From Desulfosarcina sp. (GTDB lineage: Bacteria; Desulfobacterota; Desulfobacteria; Desulfobacterales; Desulfosarcinaceae): a stretch of DNA of 15,237 bases. A model generated the notes under the pieces. It ran no database searches, was not told the origin of the DNA, and worked only from the letters and a program-made list of their open reading frames with translations. Within the stretch, counting starts at the first letter, position 1; each line of letters opens with the position of its first letter. Made by a program: the position numbers and the translations under genes. The stretch spans positions 1 through 15,237 of the forward strand of contig JAGTUY010000329.1 of NCBI GenBank assembly GCA_018224455.1, read 5' to 3'. This document shows positions 7,471 to 15,044 of the stretch, piece after piece.

Positions 7471-8388
7471 TCGCCATAGCGATTTTGGACCATTCGGCTT
7501 CATCTTCGACTTCGTTGTATTTCACGCCCTTTGCGATCATATTCTGCTTGGCTTCTTCAGAATTGGTGACACTGAACAACAGGTTGTACTGCTGGGCCTC
7601 GATACCCGCACGGGTAAGCATGGCCTGATCCTCGGCGGACAGGGCTTTGAAAAACTTCTCACCCACGATCAGAGGTTGAAGCGAAAACAGATAGTGAACC
7701 TCTGAAGTGTAGTTCTGGACTTCATAAAACTTCATGGAAAAGTTCGTGATATGGGGATTGTCCTGCCCGTCTACCACTTTCTGCTGCAATGCGGTGAACG
7801 TTTCAGGCCATGCCATGGGAATCGGTTCGGCACCGAGCGCCTGCCAGGTATCGATCATGATGGCGTTTTTGGGGACCCGGATTTTCAAACCCTTAAGGTC
7901 GGCGAGATTGTTTATCGGCTTTTTCGAGTTGGTCAGGACGCGGAAATTGGAATAGGCATAACCGAGCACGTGAACACCGGCTTCCTCGATCAGGACGGCC
8001 CGCCACTTGTCGCCAAGCTCGCCGGTGGTCGCCTTTACCGCATCGTCAAAGCTCTGCATGAGGTAGGGGAGCGTTAAAATGCCGACGGATTTTGCAAATG
8101 GGGTAATGTTGTTAACAGCCACAACGGCGCCGTCAAGGGACCCTCTGCGGGCATCCTTAACCATTTTCTGCTCATCACCGAGCTGACCGGCAGGGAAAAT
8201 GTCAACTTTGTATTTTCCGCCACTGGTTTTTTCCACAATTTCTTTAAAGCGGAGTGCCAACACACCTTGATCGGAATCGATGGGATCGCCCAGACCGATT
8301 TTCAATGCTGTTTCCGCAGACGCGGATACCGGCAACATCAACGCTGCCAAGGAAACATCATCAGACTGAAAATGGTAAATTGTTTCAT
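7457..8388 (-). pseudogene. dctP: TRAP transporter substrate-binding protein (DctP family), frameshifted and 3'-truncated
   Basis: This is a DctP/DctB-type periplasmic solute receptor of about 310 residues (family usually 320-340). Family features are KIGLGDPIDSDQGVLALRFK at the mature N-terminus, GKYKVDIFPAGQLGDEQKMV, LKGLKIRVPKNAIMIDTW and FTALQQKVVDGQDNP. The genuine start is ATG at 8388 with AGGAGG (8393-8398) before it; it encodes MKQFTIFSLMM and then runs to a stop within six codons. The rest of the signal peptide (SLAALMLPVSASA) lies in the next frame, so one base appears lost near 8355-8362. The longer frame from 8401 starts inside the ribosome site and is not credible. At about 7457-7470 the coding frame collides with hpsN, removing the last residues and any dctQ/dctM. 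The substrate was probably an organosulfonate, by context. Confidence 0.82.
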
Positions 8389-9075
8389 GGTTCCTCCTCA
8401 TTTGAAATGGGTTAATGATCTTCTGTCGAACAGCGACTTGCCATGCGGTTCAGCAAAGCTTTAGTCCATAAATACAGAAACGGCGCTTGGACGAGCGTTC
8501 ATGCGCCGTGGGTGGAAGACGATATTTTTTCAGGCGTTTGAGGCGCTGTAAGTGCTAACGGTGCGGGTTGGTGAGCCGTCAGGTATGCGTCCATTGGAAT
8601 AATCTATCGGTAATGGGTTCCTGCTCCAGGATGCCTCAATTTTAATTGATTCCTGGTCCCCACTACCGGGAACCATCCCGTGTGTCAATAAAAAATATAA
8701 AATATTTTATAAAATATTATAAAATAATAAGGCTCAAAACCAACACCGGTTGGAATTTTAATTCAATATTTTCATAAAGGTTACGTGCAATCGGCCTGGA
8801 TTAAAGATTGCGATATTATCGCCGAGCGACCGTGTGGGTCCGATTTCCGCCAAAAAAATGAGCCTTTTTCAACTGCAGGTGACAACCGGCCTGAATTGTT
8901 ATAGTGTAAAGTTCAGGAAATCGATTGCCGTGGCCATTTGAAACACCACTTGGGTATTCATCTTTGCCTGCTTCCAAACATCTCCCCGCACGATTCCTTT
9001 AGACTTATCAAAAGACGATGACTTGCTCGCGTTTTTTTTAAACGACAACCAGCCCATTTGGGAAAGGAGGAGACC
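8389..9075. other. Intergenic divergent region, AT-rich with several inverted repeats
   Basis: 687 bp lie between the diverging dctP and uspA starts with no convincing gene. Near dctP there is a 7+7 bp inverted repeat, ACGGCGC/GCGCCGT (8480-8509). An imperfect palindrome spans 8626-8656, with CCAGGA and TCAATT paired to AATTGA and TCCTGG. CGGGA/TCCCG pair at 8667-8680. A very AT-rich block at 8686-8730 includes the exact palindrome TATAAAATATTTTATA (8696-8711). GCGATA-T-TATCGC lies at 8810-8822, and CCTGAA/TTCAGG at 8890-8917 encloses a -10-like TATAGT (8900-8905). The AT block is likely the promoter or upstream-element zone for the minus-strand sulfonate operon, uspA, or both. No assignment beyond that is supported. 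Confidence 0.5.
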
Positions 9076-9523
9076 ATGAGAATACAACCCAAAAAAATAT
9101 TGGTCGGGTGCGATTTCTCACCGGATTCCAAACTTGCCTTTGACTATGGTCTCAGCCTGGCGCAGGAGTTTCAGGCGGAGCTTCACCGCTCCCATGTAAT
9201 CAAGCCGTCGCAATACAGTAGGAAACGCGAGGACATCAATCAATTACGCGACAGTCTGGCAATTACGCGACAGTCTGGAAAAGAAACGCGACGGTATGGT
9301 TCCGGAAGCGAGCCTTGACAGGTGTACCGCTAAAACCGCCCTGCTCGAGGGGGAACCTTTCGTGGCGTTGATGGATTACGCCAAAGAGCAAATGATGGAT
9401 ATGATTGTACTGGGGATTCGCGGGCACACGCTGTTGGAAAAGCTGTTGGTGGGGTCCACCATCGACCGGCTCATCCGCCACGCTTCAATCCCGGTGCTGG
9501 CGGTTCGGCAAATTGAGGCATAG
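9076..9523 (+). pseudogene. Universal stress protein (UspA family), broken by 19 bp tandem duplication
   Basis: The start at 9076 has an excellent AGGAGG-type site. The N-terminal part KKILVGCDFSPDSKLAFDYG is the UspA nucleotide-binding start. The C-terminal part MIVLGIRGHTLLEKLLVGST carries the Gly-x2-Gly-x9-Gly-Ser ATP-binding pattern and ends IPVLAVRQIEA. The two parts are in different frames. Between them the 19-mer CAATTACGCGACAGTCTGG occurs twice in perfect tandem (9241-9259 and 9260-9278). Removing one copy restores a single frame (INQLRDSLEKKRDGMVPEAS) of about 142 residues, the normal UspA length. As written, translation stops at 9318. The lesion is clean and looks recent, and could in principle revert by slipped-strand loss. 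Confidence 0.9.
9241..9278 (+). repeat. Perfect 19 bp tandem direct repeat (two copies) inside uspA
   Basis: The unit CAATTACGCGACAGTCTGG is present exactly twice with no spacer. Because 19 is not a multiple of three, it shifts the uspA frame by one. The uninterrupted protein is recovered if one copy is removed, so the single-copy allele is probably ancestral. Confidence 0.97.
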
Positions 9524-9571
9524 ATGATAAGGCTCGGGAAGGGCAGGGCGTTTCGTGTATAAACCGTATGG

Positions 9572-10105
9572 GTGACCCTCACGATAACCGGGCTGAGCGA
9601 TCAACTCCAGGACGTCATCATCCAGGTCCCTGCTTGAAAGACCGCCTGGAACAACGTTTAGAAAAATACCAGGCTGTCCGCGAGAACCTTGCCGAGGCCA
9701 CAGCGCGGCAGGCAGCGCTCGAAGCCCAGCAAAAGGCCATGAGAGAAACCCACCAGGCGCTGGTGGTGGGCCTCAAACAACAGCTCGATTCCCAGGAAGC
9801 CTTCATCGAAGAATATCGCGAAAAGCTGAAGGTGAGCTTTGTCGACCGGATCCTGTTCGGGTTTTCCCAGGTGCACATCCTTCCGGAAGGCAAGGCGGCC
9901 TTGGATCAGCTGGCCGGGGTTCTCGCCACTCTCCCGGAAGGATACATCCGTGTCGTCGGCCACGCAGACAGCATTCCCGTCGCCTCGAAATTTCGGTACC
10001 GCTTTCCTTCCAACTGGGAACTTTCCAGCGCAAGGGCCGCGGCTGTTGCCCAACACCTGATTAAACAAGGGAACCTGGAGCCCTCCCGGCTAGCGGTGAT
10101 TTTTA
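9572..10105 (+). pseudogene. OmpA/MotB-like envelope protein remnant (coiled coil plus OmpA C-terminal domain)
   Basis: The best-preserved frame runs from about 9632. It encodes a coiled-coil segment (LKDRLEQRLEKYQAV through the EAQQKAMRE region), then an OmpA peptidoglycan-binding domain: VDRILFGFSQVHILPEGKA, IRVVGHADSIPVAS, and FPSNWELSSARAAAVAQHL. Peptidoglycan-associated envelope proteins use this domain to anchor to the cell wall. The preceding residues (LSDQLQDVIIQVP) are in the other frame, so one base seems lost near 9632-9637. No signal peptide, membrane anchor or ribosome site is seen, so the 5' end is missing. The expected closing GYGE..P..N.TPEGR..NRR segment is replaced after EPSRLAV by unrelated sequence. 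The ATG at 9568 is unlikely to be a true start. Confidence 0.75.
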
Positions 10106-10213
10106 CCGGTCTCCGGCAGTGCCCGCAAATATCTGGAACCGGCACGCGATGAGCTCATAAAAATGGTCAAACACAAAAATATCAATGTTCTCGGCAGCGC
10201 GGATCAAACATAG
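10100..10213 (+). pseudogene. Unidentified C-terminal coding remnant before glgC
   Basis: After the OmpA-like frame breaks down, another frame reads plausible protein: SGSARKYLEPARDELIKM followed by VKHKNINVLGSADQT and a stop at 10211-10213. It has no start or ribosome site and does not match the OmpA C-terminus. I do not recognise its family. It may be the tail of a neighbouring gene whose body was deleted, or chance. Confidence 0.3.
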
Positions 10214-10310
10214 TTCTCTGAACAACCACTATGCCGTCGGAAATGTGACTTTTTACGATTGCATCAATATTAGGATCACCATGGGCACAGGCAAAAGGAG
10301 GTTATCCAGC

Positions 10311-11564
10311 ATGAACATGAAAAAGGTGTTAGGGCTGATCATGGGCGGCGGACAAGGGTCGCGGCTTTACCCCTTAACCAAGTTGCGGGCCAAACCGGCC
10401 GTGCCCCTGGCGGGAAAATATCGCCTGATCGATATTCCCATTAGCAATTGCCTGCATGCCGGTATCGATAAGATCGCCATCCTGACCCAGTACAATTCGG
10501 TCTCGCTGCACCGCCATATCCAGCGCACCTACGCGCGGGATATGTTCACCGAAGGATGGGTGCAGATTCTGGCCGCTGAACAGACGCCCCGCAGTACCGG
10601 ATGGTACCAGGGCACGGCCGATGCGGTTCGCCAGCAGTTGATGGAGATCGAGGCCGCGCGAACGGAATATGTCCTGATTCTGGCCGGCGATCATCTCTAC
10701 AACATGGACTATCGTGGCTTTGTCGACTATCACGTGGATACCGGGGCCGACATCACCATGGCGGTGCAGCCGGTTGCGGCCGATATGGCCCCCGCCTTGG
10801 GCATCCTCAAGCGCAGCCACGACGGGCAGATCGCGTCTTTCACCGAAAAGCCCGAACCTGCGGCGCTGGCAGGTCTGGAAAGCATCCCCGACCCGGATAA
10901 GCCCTATCTGGCCTCCATGGGCATTTATGTCTTTCGCACCGACCTGCTGTTTGAAGCGCTCAATGCCGAAGGCCACGATTTTGGCAAACACATCATCCCC
11001 AATGCCCTGGCCGATTGCCGCGTGATGGGCTATGTCTACGACGGCTATTGGGCGGATATCGGTACCATCCGTGCGTTTTATGAAGTGAACCTGGAAATGG
11101 CGCTGCCGGAACGGCGGTTCGATTTTTACATTCCCGGGCGGCCCATCTATAGCCGTGCCCGCTTTCTGCCGGCCTCCGAAGTCCATGGCTCCCAGCTTGA
11201 CCACACCCTGCTGGCGGACGGTTGTCGGGTGAACCAGGCGGACATCCGCGACGCCGTCATCGGCCTGCGCAGCCTGATCGGCCCAACGGTGAGGATTCGT
11301 TCTTCGATCGTCATGGGCGCGGATTATTATGAAACCGAGGCGGATCGAGCCGAAAACAAACGCATCGGCAGACCCGACATCGGCATTGGCGAAGGTACCG
11401 TCATCGAAGGTGCCATCATTGATAAGAACGCCCGCATCGGTCGTCATGTGCGCGTCCGCCATCTGCCCGACCGCCCCGACAGCGAAACGGACAACTGGGC
11501 AGCCCGGGACGGATTGGTTGTCATCCCCAAGGACGCGGCCATTGCCGATGGGACGGTGATTTGA
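10311..11564 (+). CDS. glgC: Glucose-1-phosphate adenylyltransferase (ADP-glucose pyrophosphorylase)
   Basis: This 417-residue protein makes ADP-glucose from glucose-1-phosphate and ATP, the committed and usually allosterically controlled step of bacterial glycogen synthesis. The N-terminal nucleotidyltransferase domain has GGGQGSRLYPLT (12-23), VPLAGKYRLIDIPISNCLHA (31-50), WYQGTADAV (98-106) and LILAGDHLYNMDY (122-134, Asp126 in the metal/nucleotide region), plus FTEKP (177-181) for sugar phosphate binding. The C-terminal part is the left-handed beta-helix (about 290-417). The start at 10311 has AAAGGAGG 9 bases before it; an in-frame ATG at 10185 adds 42 residues without family match and overlaps the preceding remnant. 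It heads a plus-strand run with glgA and pgm. Effector preference cannot be read confidently. Confidence 0.96.
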   Translation: MNMKKVLGLIMGGGQGSRLYPLTKLRAKPAVPLAGKYRLIDIPISNCLHAGIDKIAILTQYNSVSLHRHIQRTYARDMFTEGWVQILAAEQTPRSTGWYQGTADAVRQQLMEIEAARTEYVLILAGDHLYNMDYRGFVDYHVDTGADITMAVQPVAADMAPALGILKRSHDGQIASFTEKPEPAALAGLESIPDPDKPYLASMGIYVFRTDLLFEALNAEGHDFGKHIIPNALADCRVMGYVYDGYWADIGTIRAFYEVNLEMALPERRFDFYIPGRPIYSRARFLPASEVHGSQLDHTLLADGCRVNQADIRDAVIGLRSLIGPTVRIRSSIVMGADYYETEADRAENKRIGRPDIGIGEGTVIEGAIIDKNARIGRHVRVRHLPDRPDSETDNWAARDGLVVIPKDAAIADGTVI

Positions 11565-11906
11565 TTTATAAGCCCGATGGGGAATCTTAAATTTGCCGCT
11601 TTACATTCTCCTAAAAACGGTCCGAACCGTTTCGAGTCGATCGGGCATGGCCTGAGGTTAATTTACTACCATTAATTTTCTGAAAACCTATGAATACATG
11701 CGTCTTGAAGAGAGGACATTCCAATCATCATTATTGGAGCAACCAAGAAGGACAAACAATTTTTTGTTGATCTTGTTTGAGATTTATTATTTGGTGTTTG
11801 TGATTTGTTGTCTCCAATGTATGCGGGTTGGTCTGCAAACTTTACACTTCCCAATCTCCCATTTATCACCATTATGCAGGTACGTGCCATAGGACAGGTT
11901 GATGAA
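11565..11906. other. glgC-glgA spacer: hairpin and AT-rich low-complexity sequence
   Basis: The 342 bp spacer has no credible gene. AAACGGT-CCGA-ACCGTTT (11615-11632) forms a 7 bp stem but lacks a U-run, so it is a weak terminator candidate. From about 11740 to 11815 the plus strand is T/G-rich with repeated TTTG/ATTT-like units; on the other strand it reads CAAA-type repeats (conceptual NKSQTPNNKSQT). That kind of low-complexity filler looks like a degenerate intergenic repeat. A 5' promoter for glgA-pgm may lie here; I see no clear -35/-10 pair. Confidence 0.5.
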
Positions 11907-13370
11907 ATGAGAATATTATATATCGCATCGGAAATCACCCCTTTTGCCAAGACCGGCGGCCTTGCAGATGTCGGTCAGGCACTGCCCAAGGCGGTAAAAG
12001 CAGTGGGCCACGACATTCGTACGGTCATGCCCAAATATCTCAGCCTAGCGGCGCAAAATATTGCCCTGGAGCGTGTAGCGCAGTTCACCGTCCAAATGCA
12101 TAACGGCCTTCAAGGCGCCGTGTTATGGCGGGCTGAAAATGATTCCGTGCCCACCTATTTTATTGAGAACGACGCGTACTTCAATCGCGAGGAATTTTAC
12201 GGGCTGGGCGACGCGGACTATCCCGACAATCTGGAGCGGTTTGTGTTTTTTTGCAGGGCGGCCCTGGAGTGCTGCAGGGCCATCGACTTCGCACCCGATG
12301 TGATCCACTGCAACGACTGGCAGACAGCGGCCCTGCCGGCGATGCTTAAAGCGTCATATGCGGCCTATCGCAAGGACCCGTTTTTCAACCCGGTCCCGAA
12401 GCTGGTTTATACCATCCACAATATCTCGTATCAGGGCCGGTTCCCGGAAGACCACTGGCCGATTCTATCCCTGCCCCGCAGCTACTACACCTACGATTTT
12501 GAATTCTATGGCCAGATCAACCTGACCAAAAGTGCGATTCATTTGGCGGACGCCGTCACCACGGTCAGTGAAACCTATGCGCGGGAGATTCAGACCACCG
12601 ACTTCGGTTTCGGTCTGCAGGACACGTTGCAGGGCCATAAAGAAAAACTTTACGGGATTCTCAATGGTGTGGATTACCAGCAGTGGCGTCCTGAGACCGA
12701 TCCCTACACCTACGGCATTGTCTACTCAGCCAATGATTTGTCAGGCAAACGCCGGATTAAATCCAAATTGCGTGCCGAATACCAACTCCCGGATTCAGAT
12801 GCTTTGCCTTTAATCGGCATGACCACGCGTTTTGTGGAGCAAAAAGGAATTGATCTGATCACCGAATGCGCCGAGAAGATTCTACAGCTGGATACGCAAA
12901 TGATCGTGCTCGGTTCGGGCGAACCGCGTTACCATGATTTCTTTGAATGGCTCAGGCGCAGCTACCCCGGCCGGGTGGGCATTTATATCGGCTTCAATAA
13001 CGAATTGGCCCATCGGATCGAAGCCGGCGCAGATATCTTCCTCATGCCGTCCCTGTTTGAACCATGCGGGCTGAATCAGATTTACAGTTTGAAGTACGGC
13101 ACCCTGCCCATTGTCCGGCTGACCGGCGGCCTGGCCGATACCATCGAAGACGGCGTCAACGGGTTCACTTTTTTTGACTTCACGGCGCACAACTTCTTAG
13201 ATGCCGCCCAGCGTGCCATCGAGGTCTATCGCAAGCATCCGGACAGGTGGATACAGATGATGATCACGGCCATGGGTCAGGATTTTTCCTGGGAAAAGTC
13301 GGCTGAAAAATATCTTGGCGTTTATAACCAAGTCTTGGGCAACAAAACATACAGGAGCGATCCAACATGA
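11907..13370 (+). CDS. glgA: Glycogen (starch) synthase, ADP-glucose type
   Basis: This 487-residue GT5-family enzyme adds glucose from ADP-glucose to the non-reducing end of an alpha-1,4-glucan. The N-terminal MRILYIASEITPFAKTGGLA contains the KTGGL motif with Lys15, which contacts ADP-glucose. VIHCNDWQTA and YTIHNISYQG are typical of the N-terminal Rossmann domain. The C-terminal domain carries EPCGLNQIYSLKYGTLPIV and RLTGGLADTI, including the conserved Glu-containing donor-site loop. Length matches bacterial GlgA. The start at 11907 is chosen because family N-termini begin MRILY; an upstream ATG at 11805 lies in low-complexity spacer. The ribosome site is only weak (AGGACAGG, distant). The stop overlaps the pgm start by 4 bp (ATGA), so the two are translationally coupled. 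Confidence 0.96.
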   Translation: MRILYIASEITPFAKTGGLADVGQALPKAVKAVGHDIRTVMPKYLSLAAQNIALERVAQFTVQMHNGLQGAVLWRAENDSVPTYFIENDAYFNREEFYGLGDADYPDNLERFVFFCRAALECCRAIDFAPDVIHCNDWQTAALPAMLKASYAAYRKDPFFNPVPKLVYTIHNISYQGRFPEDHWPILSLPRSYYTYDFEFYGQINLTKSAIHLADAVTTVSETYAREIQTTDFGFGLQDTLQGHKEKLYGILNGVDYQQWRPETDPYTYGIVYSANDLSGKRRIKSKLRAEYQLPDSDALPLIGMTTRFVEQKGIDLITECAEKILQLDTQMIVLGSGEPRYHDFFEWLRRSYPGRVGIYIGFNNELAHRIEAGADIFLMPSLFEPCGLNQIYSLKYGTLPIVRLTGGLADTIEDGVNGFTFFDFTAHNFLDAAQRAIEVYRKHPDRWIQMMITAMGQDFSWEKSAEKYLGVYNQVLGNKTYRSDPT

Positions 13371-15019
13371 AAATTCACCCACTCGCCGGAGAAGTGGCAC
13401 CGAAATCTGTGCTGGCCAACATTCCAAGGCTCGTCTCAGCCTACTACACCCATCAACCGGACGTTTCTGAGCCGACCCAGCAAGTCACTTTTGGAACCTC
13501 GGGCCACCGGGGCTCGTCACTGAAAAACAGCTTTAATCACGATCACATTCTGGCGATTAGTCAGGCACTTTGCGAATATCGCACATCCCAGCATATCAAC
13601 GGACCGCTTTTCATGGGCATGGATACCCATGCCCTCTCCGAACCGGCCCTGGCCAGCGCCCTTGAGGTCTTTGCCGCTGCCGGGGTGACCGTCATGATCC
13701 CCAAAGGGCTGGGCTATACGCCCACACCGGTCATTTCGCATGCCATTTTGACCTTCAATCAAGCCAGACGGCGAGGCCTGGCCGACGGTGTGGTCATCAC
13801 CCCGTCGCACAACCCCCCCGAAGATGGCGGCTTCAAATACAACCCGCCCCATGGCGGGCCGGCCGGAGATGCAATCACCCAGCGCATTGCCGACAGAGCC
13901 AACGAAATCCTTGGCAATGAGCTTGATCAAGTCAAACGGATGCCTTTTGAAAAAGCCCTCAAAGCCGAAACGACCCACGAATATGACTACATTAGCCCCT
14001 ATGTGGCGGACCTTGCCAACGTGGTCGACATGCAGATGATCGCCGCATCCGGGCTCACGCTCGGTGTGGATCCCATGGGAGGGGCCGCGGTACATTACTG
14101 GGCGCCCATTGCCGAGCGCTACGGGCTTTCCCTTGACATCGTCAACCCGGACGTGGACCCTACCTTCGGATTTATGACCCTGGACAAAGACGGTAAAATC
14201 CGCATGGACTGTTCTTCACCCTTTGCCATGCGGGGGTTGATCAAGCTCAAAGACAAGTTTGACATCGCCTTCGGCAATGATACGGATGGCGATCGCCACG
14301 GAATCGTCACCAAAAGCGCCGGACTGCTCAATCCGAATCATTATCTGGCTGCAGCCATATGGTACCTGTTTCAAAACCGCCCCGCCTGGAATCCATCGAC
14401 CGCCGTAGGCAAAACGCTGGTGTCCACCTCGATGATCGACCGGGTGACGGCCCATCTGGGGAAAAAGCTGTCTGAGGTGCCCGTGGGCTTTAAATGGTTC
14501 GTAGATGGGCTGATGAGCGCTGAAATCGGTTTCGGCGGAGAAGAAAGCGCCGGGGCGTCTTTCCTGCGCCGGGATGGGGCGGTATGGACCACGGACAAAG
14601 ACGGCCTTATCATGGATCTTCTGGCCGCTGAAATCATGGCCCACACCGGCAGGGATCCGGGTGAGATATACCAGTCACTCGAGGGACAATTTGGTGCCTG
14701 CGTGTATGAGCGCATCGATGCCCCGGCAACCGCTGAGCAAAAAGAGGTGTTAAAACAACTGTCAGCCGAAACGATCACCGCCAAGGAACTGGCCGGCGAG
14801 CCGATCATTGCCAAACATACACGCGCACCAGGCAACCAGGCCCCTTTGGGGGGATTAAAGGTCGTCACCGAAAATGGATGGTTCGCCGCCCGACCATCCG
14901 GCACCGAAGCGATCTATAAAATTTATGCGGAAAGCTTCAAGGGCAAGGCGCATCTGCAGAGCATTCAGCAAGAGTCCCAGGCCATTGTCAGTGCGGCATT
15001 TCAAGCGGCAGGTGCTTAA
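13367..15019 (+). CDS. pgm: Phosphoglucomutase, alpha-D-glucose-phosphate specific
   Basis: This 550-residue enzyme belongs to the alpha-D-phosphohexomutase family, E. coli Pgm type (about 546 residues). It interconverts glucose-6-phosphate and glucose-1-phosphate, feeding GlgC. Four active-site loops are visible: the phosphoserine loop TPSHNPPEDGG with Ser147; the metal loop AFGNDTDGDRHGI with Asp305, Asp307 and Asp309; the sugar loop GGEESAGASF (390-399); and the phosphate loop ARPSGTEAIYKIY (508-520). The N-terminal TFGTSGHRGSS (41-51) is also diagnostic. The start overlaps the glgA stop in ATGA, and AGGAG lies about 9 bases upstream. All catalytic residues are present, so the gene appears functional and completes a glgC-glgA-pgm glycogen set. 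Confidence 0.97.
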   Translation: MKIHPLAGEVAPKSVLANIPRLVSAYYTHQPDVSEPTQQVTFGTSGHRGSSLKNSFNHDHILAISQALCEYRTSQHINGPLFMGMDTHALSEPALASALEVFAAAGVTVMIPKGLGYTPTPVISHAILTFNQARRRGLADGVVITPSHNPPEDGGFKYNPPHGGPAGDAITQRIADRANEILGNELDQVKRMPFEKALKAETTHEYDYISPYVADLANVVDMQMIAASGLTLGVDPMGGAAVHYWAPIAERYGLSLDIVNPDVDPTFGFMTLDKDGKIRMDCSSPFAMRGLIKLKDKFDIAFGNDTDGDRHGIVTKSAGLLNPNHYLAAAIWYLFQNRPAWNPSTAVGKTLVSTSMIDRVTAHLGKKLSEVPVGFKWFVDGLMSAEIGFGGEESAGASFLRRDGAVWTTDKDGLIMDLLAAEIMAHTGRDPGEIYQSLEGQFGACVYERIDAPATAEQKEVLKQLSAETITAKELAGEPIIAKHTRAPGNQAPLGGLKVVTENGWFAARPSGTEAIYKIYAESFKGKAHLQSIQQESQAIVSAAFQAAGA

Positions 15020-15044
15020 TGAGGGGGTAACACCCTTCAACTGA

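Noticed and set aside
8686..8730. CRISPR-like or origin-like AT-rich repeat block
   Set aside because: There are no regularly spaced identical repeats, no spacers, no cas genes and no DnaA-box cluster; it is simply AT-rich with short palindromes.
8899..9057. Possible small minus-strand protein of 52 residues beginning MGWLSFKKNASK
   Set aside because: No ribosome site precedes the ATG, it abuts the uspA ribosome site on the other strand, and no family is recognised. It could still be a relic, but the evidence is too thin.
9076..9523. uspA reading as two separate small genes
   Set aside because: The second half has no ribosome site of its own, and removing one 19 bp repeat restores a single standard-length UspA.
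11615..11632. Intrinsic terminator after glgC
   Set aside because: The 7 bp stem is exact but is not followed by a run of T, so it does not meet the standard for a rho-independent terminator.
11672..11950. Minus-strand 92-codon frame across the glgC-glgA spacer
   Set aside because: It consists of low-complexity N/K/S/Q/T repeats, overlaps the glgA start antisense and has no ribosome site.
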